Shown here piece by piece: positions 52,517 to 60,312 of a stretch of 64,000 nt of DNA. The position numbers and the translations under genes are program-made. The notes under the pieces are model-generated. The model was not told where the DNA came from. It saw only the letters and a program-made list of their open reading frames with translations, and did no database searches. Position 1 is the first letter of the stretch. Every line of letters starts with the position of its first letter. The stretch covers positions 1,550,001-1,614,000 of the forward strand of contig NZ_LN879502.1 of NCBI RefSeq assembly GCF_001499655.1, written 5' to 3'. This stretch comes from Candidatus Protochlamydia naegleriophila. Its GTDB lineage: Bacteria; Chlamydiota; Chlamydiia; Chlamydiales; Parachlamydiaceae.

Positions 52517-53344
52517 TTAAAAAAGTGACGATCCTCGCTGGCTTAAATAAACTCGCTCTTCAGGTGTAGAGTCGCGTCCCAAAATAGCATTACGATGTGG
52601 GAAGCGACCGAAGCGAGCTATATTTTGCTGATGTAATAGGGCAAAATTTAAAAATTGTTGCATATGTGGTTTGATGATATCTGGCGACTGCTCAACCAGT
52701 TGACTGTAGTAGGCAACAGAAAGAGTTTGAAAGCCTGCATCTTCAGCGTGCTGAAAAGGAAGGTAAAAAAAAGCTCGCTCAAGTGGATAGAGCTTCTTAT
52801 CATCTCCTTTTTGCACACCTTCCATCGCAAGTCCTCGTGCCATTGCATCCAATGCCATAGATTGTGGAGTATTGCGGAAAAGATGGCGAGGAAATTGATC
52901 GAGTAGAATAATTAAAGCTAAGCGCCCCTTCGGAGTCGTCCTCCAATCATTGAGCTCTCCGCTTGCCGCTTGCTGCACGTCCAAAGAAAATTGCTCTCGG
53001 ATGATACGGTCTGTCTCGGCATTTACTCCAGACCAGGTAGCTGCTTTTTCGGATGGATAAGTACTCGGATCAGCAAGTGTCCCAAACCAAAAATCTAGAA
53101 TCTGTTGAGCCCTTTCTGGAACAAGCTGTGCTATGGCAACCGCTTGTACAGGCGTTGGCGCCTCTAAAGGCACAGTCGCCGTTTTTTGCACAGGCGCCGT
53201 TGCGGGCGCCTGCGCCTCAAGCTGCTGCGCTGAGACTTGCTTAGCAGGTAAGGCATGCGGCACATCTGTCTGAAGCGCTAATAACACCGGATTGACTCCC
53301 AATAAAATGCCCATGAATAGTGGATATAACACGTTTGTTTTCAT
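52517..53344 (-). CDS. Exported DUF924-family protein
   Basis: A 275-residue protein. ATG 53344 is chosen because AGGAG lies seven bases before it. Residues 1-25 form a signal peptide, followed by an Ala/Pro/Gln-rich linker to about residue 75. The rest is a full DUF924 domain: ILDFWFGTLADPSTYP, LALIILLDQFPRHLFRNTP, ERAFFYLPFQHAED, RFGRFPHRNAILGR. DUF924 proteins are TPR-like helical proteins of unknown role and usually lack a signal peptide. It sits between efp and accB, a pair that is directly adjacent in Chlamydia. Confidence 0.88.
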   Translation of the reverse strand: MKTNVLYPLFMGILLGVNPVLLALQTDVPHALPAKQVSAQQLEAQAPATAPVQKTATVPLEAPTPVQAVAIAQLVPERAQQILDFWFGTLADPSTYPSEKAATWSGVNAETDRIIREQFSLDVQQAASGELNDWRTTPKGRLALIILLDQFPRHLFRNTPQSMALDAMARGLAMEGVQKGDDKKLYPLERAFFYLPFQHAEDAGFQTLSVAYYSQLVEQSPDIIKPHMQQFLNFALLHQQNIARFGRFPHRNAILGRDSTPEERVYLSQRGSSLF

Positions 53345-53381
53345 CACCATTCTCCTAGGTTAAAGTTCACTGAGGGAATCC

Positions 53382-53936
53382 TTAGACGCGCTGAATATAT
53401 TCATCTGTTTTAGTGTCAACTTTAATGATATCGCCCGTCTCAATGAAGGGGGGCACTTCTATTTTAGCTCCGGTCTCCAAAACAGCAATTTTAGCTCCAC
53501 TCGTCAGATCGCTCTCTTCATCTGTTAAAGTCTTAGCAACCATTAACTCTAAAAATTGAGGCAGCTCAACAGCAAAGACGGTATCCCCATAAAAAAAGGC
53601 TTTGAGCTCCACCCCTTCTTTCAGAAAGTTTACTTTAGTACCAACGATCTGGGATGGCACAAGCACTTGATCTAAATTGACAACATCTAAAAAAAGAAAT
53701 TCTTCCCCTTCGGGATAAAGAAACTCTAGACGCCTTTCAATCAAAGACACATCTTTGATGGGCTGATTAAGCTTAAAACTTTTCTCCACGATTTCATTCG
53801 AGCTAAGATCTTTCAGCTTAGCTTTAATAAACGGAGTTCCTTTGGGAATCGTCACCTTCACACTCGACTCAACACGATACAACTTGTTGTTGAGGGAAAG
53901 GGTCATTCCAGGAGTCAATTGATTACTTGTCGCCAT
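53382..53936 (-). CDS. efp: Elongation factor P
   Basis: A 184-residue protein with the three-domain EF-P layout and the C-terminal YIQRV end. The tip loop reads KVTIPKGTPFIKAKL; Lys32 corresponds to Lys34 of E. coli EF-P, which is beta-lysylated there, but the preceding PG is changed to IP. EF-P rescues ribosomes stalled at polyproline. Chlamydia has two EF-P genes, and this one is in the position of the copy next to rpe. No EpmA or EpmB gene is seen in the window. Confidence 0.95.
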   Translation of the reverse strand: MATSNQLTPGMTLSLNNKLYRVESSVKVTIPKGTPFIKAKLKDLSSNEIVEKSFKLNQPIKDVSLIERRLEFLYPEGEEFLFLDVVNLDQVLVPSQIVGTKVNFLKEGVELKAFFYGDTVFAVELPQFLELMVAKTLTDEESDLTSGAKIAVLETGAKIEVPPFIETGDIIKVDTKTDEYIQRV

Positions 53937-54051
53937 AATTCCTACAATTATCTGTTATGTAATAGAAACTCTTCAGCTTTTAAGCCAAAAATCTATGAAG
54001 GATAGTCAACCATAATTCGAATCTTCCCATTCATAGGTAGCAAGCAGGGTT

Positions 54052-54783
54052 TTAATGTCCCTCAGCAATTGAGCGCATCTCTTTCACGGCATCACTTAAG
54101 TTTGGAGCTTTAAAAAGGCTCGTTCCCGCTACAAGCACATTGGCACCCGCTTCGACACATCGTCTAACATTCTGATTTGTTACCCCGCCGTCCACTTGTA
54201 TGTCAAAAGGAGGCAATTGATTCTCAGCTGCATGGCCGCTCTTAGGAGTTATTCCGCCGGCACGGATATTGAGCCGATTACACAGATCGCGGGTAAACTT
54301 GACCTTATCCAGCACCTCTTCAATGAATTCCTGACCACCAAATCCTGGATTGACGGTCATCAAAAGAATCATATCACACTTATCCAAATATTTGGGAATC
54401 AACGATAGGGAGGTTTCTGGATTAAATGCTAAACCAGCTCGGATATTGCACTTACGTATATAAGCTAAAGTCTCTTCAACATCTTCTGTCGCTTCGATGT
54501 GAAAGGTGATACTATCAGCACCAGCCTCAACAAATCTTTCTATATAGTCAAAGGGATTATAAATCATCAAGTGGACATCTAAAAAGAGATCGGTCGCGCG
54601 ATTGATCGCTGCAACGGCTTGTGACCCCATCGTCAGGTTTGGAACGAAGTGTCCATCCATGATATCAAGATGTAAAGAATCGGCCCCTGCTTGTTCGACA
54701 CGCTTAGCCTCGTCGGCTAAATGTCCAAAGTCTCCTGCTAAAATGGAAGGAGCAATTTTTACAGCTTGTGGTTGTTTTTTCAT
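54052..54783 (-). CDS. rpe: Ribulose-phosphate 3-epimerase
   Basis: A 243-residue TIM-barrel enzyme of the pentose phosphate pathway. Motifs: APSILAGDFG, HLDIMDGHFVPN (catalytic Asp and metal His), DVHLMI, LMTVNPGFGGQ, and QVDGGV with the second catalytic Asp. An extra segment between NIRAGGITPKSGHAAE and the VDGG strand makes it slightly longer than typical. ATG 54783 is chosen over an upstream TTG. It heads the run rpe-efp-DUF924-accB-accC. Confidence 0.95.
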   Translation of the reverse strand: MKKQPQAVKIAPSILAGDFGHLADEAKRVEQAGADSLHLDIMDGHFVPNLTMGSQAVAAINRATDLFLDVHLMIYNPFDYIERFVEAGADSITFHIEATEDVEETLAYIRKCNIRAGLAFNPETSLSLIPKYLDKCDMILLMTVNPGFGGQEFIEEVLDKVKFTRDLCNRLNIRAGGITPKSGHAAENQLPPFDIQVDGGVTNQNVRRCVEAGANVLVAGTSLFKAPNLSDAVKEMRSIAEGH

Positions 54784-54973
54784 GATTTGTCCGTTTTCTC
54801 TCAAGTTTCCTTAGTTCATACCGCGATAGTAAATCAAAAGTCAAGCTAGGTTTTCTTCTTTAACTTGAGCATGTTCTTCACCGATTACCTAAAACAGGGA
54901 TGATCATCCTTTTTAAAATCCAAAGCAAATAAAAAATTAACAATTAATTTTGCACATACTTTGTTCATATGAT

Positions 54974-55002
54974 TTGACTAAAAAAAATATAGCATCTATG
55001 CT
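54974..55002 (+). promoter_or_regulatory. Promoter of the brnQ leader
   Basis: TTGACT and TATGCT are separated by 17 bases, close to the sigma-70 consensus. The expected start near 55009 leaves about 24 bases before the leader peptide ATG. Confidence 0.65.
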
Positions 55003-55032
55003 ATGATGCAGAAAACTTAATAGTCAATTCAA

Positions 55033-55095
55033 ATGTATCAAATTCCTAGTTTTACTAATATCTCTACCCTCGTCGCAATTATTATTGTGCGCTAA
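55033..55095 (+). CDS. Putative Ile/Val/Leu leader peptide, 20 aa
   Basis: A 20-codon ORF between a good promoter and the first branched-chain amino acid transporter. It ends ISTLVAIIIVR: five Ile, two Val and one Leu among 20 residues, with three Ile codons in a row. This is the composition expected for an ilv/leu-type attenuator leader peptide. The ribosome binding site is weak (AATTCAA). Translation and function are inferred from composition and position. Confidence 0.55.
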   Translation: MYQIPSFTNISTLVAIIIVR

Positions 55096-55101
55096 GCGCA
55101 C
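55087..55101 (+). promoter_or_regulatory. Hairpin at the leader stop codon
   Basis: GTGCGC-TAA-GCGCAC forms a 6-bp GC-rich stem exactly over the last two codons and stop of the leader ORF; ATTCCATTTTGC follows. A ribosome stalled on the Ile triplet would cover the 5' arm. It could be a terminator or pause element; the U-tract is poor. Confidence 0.5.
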
Positions 55102-55249
55102 ATTCCATTTTGCTTGCTTTCATTTTTCTCCTCCCAATTTAAAAGCCTATCGAGGCCAATCCATAGAACCTTGAAGCTTTATAGCATGAACATTGTTCAT
55201 GGCCATCAGATTATTATGTTTATTAAATTTTGAATTAATTGAGAGTTTT

Positions 55250-56371
55250 ATGTTTTCAGTTTCCCATTCACGTGTATTATCTACCGGACTGGCCATGTTT
55301 TCAATGTTTTTTGGCGCCGGCAATGTCGTCTTTCCTCTAGTCATCGGCCAAGTGGCCCGCCAGGAAACTCCCTATGCAATCGCAGGCCTTTTATTAACAG
55401 CTGTTGGCGTCCCCTTTCTCGGCTTATTAGCAATTTTCCTGTTCCAGGGAAGCTATCAGCGCTTTTTTGCCCGTTTAGGCCGCATACCAGGCTTTTTACT
55501 CTCTGCCGCCATCATGCTACTCATCGGCCCTTTCGGCGGACTCCCCCGCTGCATCGCCCTTTCCCACGCGACTTTAAAATTGTCGATTCCTTCACTTTCG
55601 TTTGGAGCCTTTAGCGTTGCAGCCTGCTTATTGATCTTTGCATGCACAGTGAAAAAAAATCGCATTTTAGGACTGCTCGGCTACTTTTTGACCCCTCTTT
55701 TGCTCCTCAGCCTATTTACCATCGTCGTCATGGGGCTCTCCTCGACTTCAACGCTCGAAGCTTCTACTTTTAGTAAAAGCGATGCGTTCGTGCACGGCTT
55801 GATAGAAGGCTACAATACCATGGACCTCTTAGCCTCCTTCTTCTTTTCTTCCATCATCTTTAGCGGATTAAAACAAGATCTGGCGACTAACGATCCGAAG
55901 CAAGAACCTTACCTCTTCCAAATCGCCCTAAAAGCCAGCTGCATAGGCGGCCTCCTGCTCTCCCTCGTTTATATTGGCTTTAGCTACGTTGCCGCTTACC
56001 ATTCAGCAAGTCTAAGCCAACACAATCAGGGTGAACTACTAGGAGCATTGACTCTCAACATATTAGGCCCTTATGCAGGTATCGTTGCCTCTATGACAAT
56101 TGCTTTGGCCTGTTTAACGACAGCAATTGCTCTAGCAACAGTGTTTGCCGAATTCCTGCAAAAAACCTTAAACAACCGCATCTCCTATGTCCAGGCACTC
56201 CTTTTAACCCTTCTGACTGGATATACCGTCTCGACTTTGGAATTTACAGGCATCGTCTCTCTCTTGGCCCCGTTGCTCCAAGTTGCCTATCCCGCCTTGA
56301 TCGCCTTTACCATCGCCAATATCGCCTATTGCTGGTATAAAGCGGCCGATTTAAAAGCCTCCGAGTGGTAG
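55250..56371 (+). CDS. brnQ: Branched-chain amino acid transporter BrnQ, copy 1
   Basis: A 373-residue membrane protein with about 12 spans. MFSMFFGAGNVVFPLVIGQ is the LIVCS (BrnQ) family signature; FGGLPRCIALSHAT and YNTMDLLASFFF follow. It imports Leu, Ile and Val with Na+ or H+. GAGAG lies four bases before ATG 55250; an in-frame extension to 55193 is rejected. It is preceded by the Ile-rich leader and followed by a second copy after a hairpin. Confidence 0.93.
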   Translation: MFSVSHSRVLSTGLAMFSMFFGAGNVVFPLVIGQVARQETPYAIAGLLLTAVGVPFLGLLAIFLFQGSYQRFFARLGRIPGFLLSAAIMLLIGPFGGLPRCIALSHATLKLSIPSLSFGAFSVAACLLIFACTVKKNRILGLLGYFLTPLLLLSLFTIVVMGLSSTSTLEASTFSKSDAFVHGLIEGYNTMDLLASFFFSSIIFSGLKQDLATNDPKQEPYLFQIALKASCIGGLLLSLVYIGFSYVAAYHSASLSQHNQGELLGALTLNILGPYAGIVASMTIALACLTTAIALATVFAEFLQKTLNNRISYVQALLLTLLTGYTVSTLEFTGIVSLLAPLLQVAYPALIAFTIANIAYCWYKAADLKASEW

Positions 56372-56413
56372 ACATGGTTCAAATCAACTATGTCAACTAA
56401 TCAAATCCTAACC

Positions 56414-56456
56414 CAACTTGTTAGTTTGTTTTTAATCCAAACAAATTAACAGGTTG
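56414..56456 (+). promoter_or_regulatory. Imperfect 16-bp hairpin between the two brnQ genes
   Basis: CAACTTGTTAGTTTGT pairs with ACAAATTAACAGGTTG (two G-T pairs) across an 11-base loop. It may end the first brnQ transcript or regulate the second; no U-tract follows. Confidence 0.45.
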
Positions 56457-56534
56457 CCTAAATAAAATTAGTTATATATAATTTTTTAACAATTAGTTAA
56501 ACAAGTCGACTTTTAAAAAAAGCAAAGGAAGGTT

Positions 56535-57710
56535 ATGAAAAAACCCTCGCCCAAATCCAATACATTAGCAACCGGGCTTGCGATGTTCTCCATGTTTTTT
56601 GGAGCTGGCAATGTTGTATTCCCTCTCGCTTTGGGCCAATATGCACAAGATCAGAATATTTATGCCATTCTAGGACTTTTATTAACCGCTGTTGGCGTCC
56701 CTTTTTTAGGATTAGTTGCCATGACACTTTTTGATGGAAACTACCGTTTATTTTTTGGCCGGCTAGGGAAAACGCCAGGATTTTTGATCGCGTTGGTGAT
56801 TATGGGGCTCATTGGCCCTTTTGGCGCCCTGCCGCGCTGCATAGCCCTTTCATTTTCAACGATCAAACTTTATCTTCCGGATATCAGCTTAATTCCCTTT
56901 AGTTTAATTTCTTGCGCGCTCATTTATTTTTTTACAGTGCGCAAAAATAACATTATCGATGTATTGGGATATGTTTTAACCCCCTTCCTATTATTCTCTT
57001 TATGCTTCATCATCGTCAAAGGATTTTCAGAAGCAACAACTCTCCCAACGACTTCTCACCAGCCAGCCGAGATTTTTTTTAAAGGGCTGCAGGAAGGCTA
57101 TCAGACAATGGATCTTTTAGGTGCCTTTTTCTTTTGCTCCGTCGTACTGGCATGCTTAAAAAGAGGAACAGAGCCAAGCGAGCACGAACATGTGAACTAC
57201 AAAAAGATGATTATCCAAACGCTCAAGGCTAGCTGCATTGGAGCTTCTTTACTCGCCTTCATCTACGTTGGATTTAGTTATGTGGCTGCTTTCAATAGTG
57301 AAACATTGGCAGGAGTCTCGAAAGATCTCATTTTAGCAACACTTTCGCACCAGATATTGGGTCCTTATGCCGGAATCATTGCCTCTATAGCCGTTGCTTT
57401 GGCTTGCTTGACAACAGCCATTGCCTTGGCCGCTGTATTCGCCGAATATCTTCACCTTGATGTCTCGCAAGAAAAACTTTCTTATCATGCCTCTTTATTT
57501 ATCACGCTTGCCGTATCATTTGTGATTTCGACGCTCGACTTTACTGGCATTATTGCTTTCCTGGCGCCGATCTTAGAGGTATGCTATCCTGGGCTAATCG
57601 TCCTCAGCATAGTCAACATCGCTTACAAGCTCTTTCACTTCAAACCCGTTCGAGCTCCCGTTTTTGGTGCTTTTGCTCTCTCCTTCTTTCACTACGTTTT
57701 TCACCTATAA
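56535..57710 (+). CDS. brnQ: Branched-chain amino acid transporter BrnQ, copy 2
   Basis: A 391-residue paralogue of the preceding gene; TGLAMFSMFFGAGNVVFPL is identical in both copies, and the span order is the same (GPFGALPRCIALSFSTIK, YQTMDLLGAFFF). A good AAGGAAGG precedes the ATG. The copies are clearly diverged beyond the signatures, so the duplication is old and they may differ in specificity. A terminator follows. Confidence 0.93.
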   Translation: MKKPSPKSNTLATGLAMFSMFFGAGNVVFPLALGQYAQDQNIYAILGLLLTAVGVPFLGLVAMTLFDGNYRLFFGRLGKTPGFLIALVIMGLIGPFGALPRCIALSFSTIKLYLPDISLIPFSLISCALIYFFTVRKNNIIDVLGYVLTPFLLFSLCFIIVKGFSEATTLPTTSHQPAEIFFKGLQEGYQTMDLLGAFFFCSVVLACLKRGTEPSEHEHVNYKKMIIQTLKASCIGASLLAFIYVGFSYVAAFNSETLAGVSKDLILATLSHQILGPYAGIIASIAVALACLTTAIALAAVFAEYLHLDVSQEKLSYHASLFITLAVSFVISTLDFTGIIAFLAPILEVCYPGLIVLSIVNIAYKLFHFKPVRAPVFGAFALSFFHYVFHL

Positions 57711-57713
57711 AAA

Positions 57714-57757
57714 TGCCTCTCTTCCCCAAGGCATAATGCCCTGGGGAAGGCTTTTAT
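57714..57757 (+). terminator. Terminator of the brnQ pair
   Basis: CTTCCCCAAGGCAT pairs with ATGCCCTGGGGAAG (one mismatch), extended by GCC/GGC, and is followed by CTTTTATT. Confidence 0.8.
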
Positions 57758-57781
57758 TCTTAAACAAATCTGGCCGCCTAT

Positions 57782-58446
57782 CTAATAATTATCTTCATTT
57801 TCCTCGTCAATGCTTGGCAGAAAAGGAGTAAATGAAAGCAGCCTTGGCAACTTTAAACTTCGCACAGCTTCTTCAACAGGCAAGCCCATCAAGCTCGAGT
57901 GAATGACTGTCCATTCACGTTCATCAACCAACTCATTCCAGGAACTTTGATCTTGCTCTTGCAAGCGACCGACATTCATAGAAATTTTAAACCAAATGCA
58001 GTGTGGAAGTGCCTTCTATTGCCCTCTCGGCAATCTCTTCCTTATAGGCACAAGAGTCCTTATCTTCAGATCTATTTCCTTCAATAAGCCTTGACCTAAT
58101 ACGCATCAAAGTCTCCAAGCTGCTGAAATTTTTCCAAGGCCCGCGGCAAAAGAGAATGGAACCTCGCCATTGCTTCTAGACTTTCTTTGTGATGCTGAGA
58201 AAGTTCCGGCTCTCTAACTATTTCACATAATAGATAGGCGTACGACAAACTTTTTTCGAAGACTTGTGAAATGACGCTAAGAGTTGGCACCCAGCAATCA
58301 GCAGAGTATGAGCGCAATCCGGCTATTAAATGAGAATGGCTATGGCGCGTATCTGAAGCGATTTTCCCCTAGATTTTATCAACAACTCGAATTTTCTCAT
58401 TTGGCTTTAGCTCTGCTAAAACATCCAATGCATCAATGAGATGCAT
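57782..58446 (-). pseudogene. Decayed gene of unknown family, split in four frames
   Basis: Four abutting or overlapping short frames run in one direction: ATG 58446 (25 codons, ends VVDKI), the frame ending DFDAY (58096-58317, open further upstream as KIASDTRHSHSHLIAGL), MRIRSRLIEGN...LHLV (57987-58106) and MNVGRLQEQ...ENEDNY (57782-57979). All have protein-like, charged composition and consistent direction, as expected for one gene of about 215 codons with two frameshifts and a stop. No family is recognised. Separate tiny genes are the alternative. Confidence 0.5.
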
Positions 58447-58757
58447 CCTTTCTAAATCCCAGTGAGAAATAAAATGTGCCCTTCTAACTTATTAACTATA
58501 ACAACCCTAACAACCCCTCTAAAAAAATTATTTTGGATGAATTTAAGCAATCGCCTAAATACAATTGAATACGCGGTTAAACATGATTAATCCACACCTA
58601 TCGTCTCAACCTAGCATAGGGCTTTTTTTGTGTTATCAATTTCACTTAATCCCTTCATACATCAATAGAAGCAATCGAAAGAATGGAGAACCCATTTGAC
58701 TTTATTGGCCACACCCCCTAAAATCCTAAGTAAAAAATTTAAAAAAAACGACTAGGC
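58447..58757. other. Intergenic, no gene seen
   Basis: 311 AT-rich bases upstream of the MORN gene. A small CCTA-GCA-TAGG hairpin before GCTTTTTTT (about 58611-58630) resembles a weak terminator. Nothing else is recognised. Confidence 0.4.
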
Positions 58758-60254
58758 ATGATTGTCCTCCCCCCTTTTAGCTTGCTTCCTTTTACCCAAC
58801 AGATTGCTCAAAAAACGTCCCGATCTTTTTTCTCAAGTGAACGAGCTTTATTGTTACTGTCAATCGCAACCCTAGCGCTTTTATCTTTAACTCTTGCGAT
58901 CTATAGTAAGTCATTAAAATACCGCACATTTACTAAAGTCCCTCAAAGCGAGCCATCAACTACTCAAACCCTTTTCACTCAAATAATCTCTTCCCCCCCT
59001 GGCACCCTTCGCCTATCTCATCAAAACTTCAGTGAACATCCTAACGAATCGCGAGCGGCCTTTCCAAGAGAACCCGATGACTCTGCCTCATCCAATCTAT
59101 GCTTTCCTCAAATCCCAGTCCCAACTTCAGTGATCGAAAGCATTAGCGATCGCGAGCAAGCCATTCCAGAGCCTCGAGTCGCCCTCAAACTAACCCTTCC
59201 AGAAGGAATCTCTTTTGAAGGATCGATCTTGCCGACAGAAAACGCACCTCTTTCACCTTCCCAGCTTTCTTCCAGCTTTCAGGGCAGCCTTCTCTATCCT
59301 GATGGAACCACGATAAAAGGACTGTTTGAAAAAGGCGAGTTGAACGGGGAAGGATCTGTCTTTTATGGCGATTGCCAAACTGAAGCAAGCGGTCATTTTA
59401 CCAATGGAAATCTAGTCGAAGGAATAGCTTCATATGCGGATGGAGAAATAATTGAAGGAACCTTTCACAACCACAAATTGAACGGTTTTGGAAAAGTGGC
59501 TTATAAAGATGGAATGATAAGAAAAGGACTATTCGCAGACGGCATGCTGGAAGGTAAGGGAGAAATCATCGTCCCCCGGCACCAATCATCTACTCAGTCT
59601 CCTCATTATCTTAATGGTTGCTTTAAAGCAGACGAATTGATCTCAGGAGAGATGGTTTATGCCGATCGCACCCTAACTGGAACGTTTAAGAATCATTTGT
59701 TAGAGGGCCCCGGCTGCACAACCACCTACGGTGATGATGACATCTTCTTGGAAGGGGAATTTAAAGCTGGAATGCTTGAGGGTCTTGGCCAAATTACGTA
59801 CAAAAGAGGGCCTCGGCTAGAAGGATTCTTTAAACAAGGAGAGTTAAACGGCCCGGCAACCATCACCTACGCCGATCAAAGAACGGCACAAGGTTTTTTT
59901 ATTGATGGAGAACTGAACGGAATTGGCCGAATTGAACTGATGGATGGGGCTGTTCATGAGGGCTTGTTTAAAAATGGTGCGCTTCAAGGCCTTGGTCAAA
60001 TCACCCTCCCAGACGGAACTTTCTTCGCAGGATCGTTCGAAGGAGGCTTGCTCAATGGACCGGGACAGATCGGCTCTCCAACCGGGCAGTTAAAACAGGG
60101 CCTTTTCGCAAACGGAAGTCTTACATCATCCGAATCCATTGCCCTCCCAGAAATTCCAACTCTCGACCTCTCCAGGCTAGCAAAAGAATATTTATCTACC
60201 GATTCGGAGGAAAAAAGCCCTTTTATAACACTGATGATCCTCACCAATGTATGA
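58758..60254 (+). CDS. MORN-repeat protein with N-terminal membrane anchor
   Basis: A 498-residue protein. A single span lies at about 29-50 (LLLLSIATLALLSLTLAIYS). A Ser/Pro-rich linker follows to about 180, then about ten MORN repeats to about 460 of the form YxDGxxxxGxFxxGxLxGxG (for example YPDGTTIKGLFEKGELNGEG). MORN repeats form an elongated beta sheet that can bind lipids or partner proteins. The anchor suggests a protein displayed from the inner membrane, or one inserted in the host inclusion membrane. The partner is unknown. Confidence 0.85.
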   Translation: MIVLPPFSLLPFTQQIAQKTSRSFFSSERALLLLSIATLALLSLTLAIYSKSLKYRTFTKVPQSEPSTTQTLFTQIISSPPGTLRLSHQNFSEHPNESRAAFPREPDDSASSNLCFPQIPVPTSVIESISDREQAIPEPRVALKLTLPEGISFEGSILPTENAPLSPSQLSSSFQGSLLYPDGTTIKGLFEKGELNGEGSVFYGDCQTEASGHFTNGNLVEGIASYADGEIIEGTFHNHKLNGFGKVAYKDGMIRKGLFADGMLEGKGEIIVPRHQSSTQSPHYLNGCFKADELISGEMVYADRTLTGTFKNHLLEGPGCTTTYGDDDIFLEGEFKAGMLEGLGQITYKRGPRLEGFFKQGELNGPATITYADQRTAQGFFIDGELNGIGRIELMDGAVHEGLFKNGALQGLGQITLPDGTFFAGSFEGGLLNGPGQIGSPTGQLKQGLFANGSLTSSESIALPEIPTLDLSRLAKEYLSTDSEEKSPFITLMILTNV

Positions 60255-60312
60255 GAGGCCTTCAAAACCATTTATTTGCCAAAATACTTTGAGGCTAAGC
60301 CTGCTCTTATTA

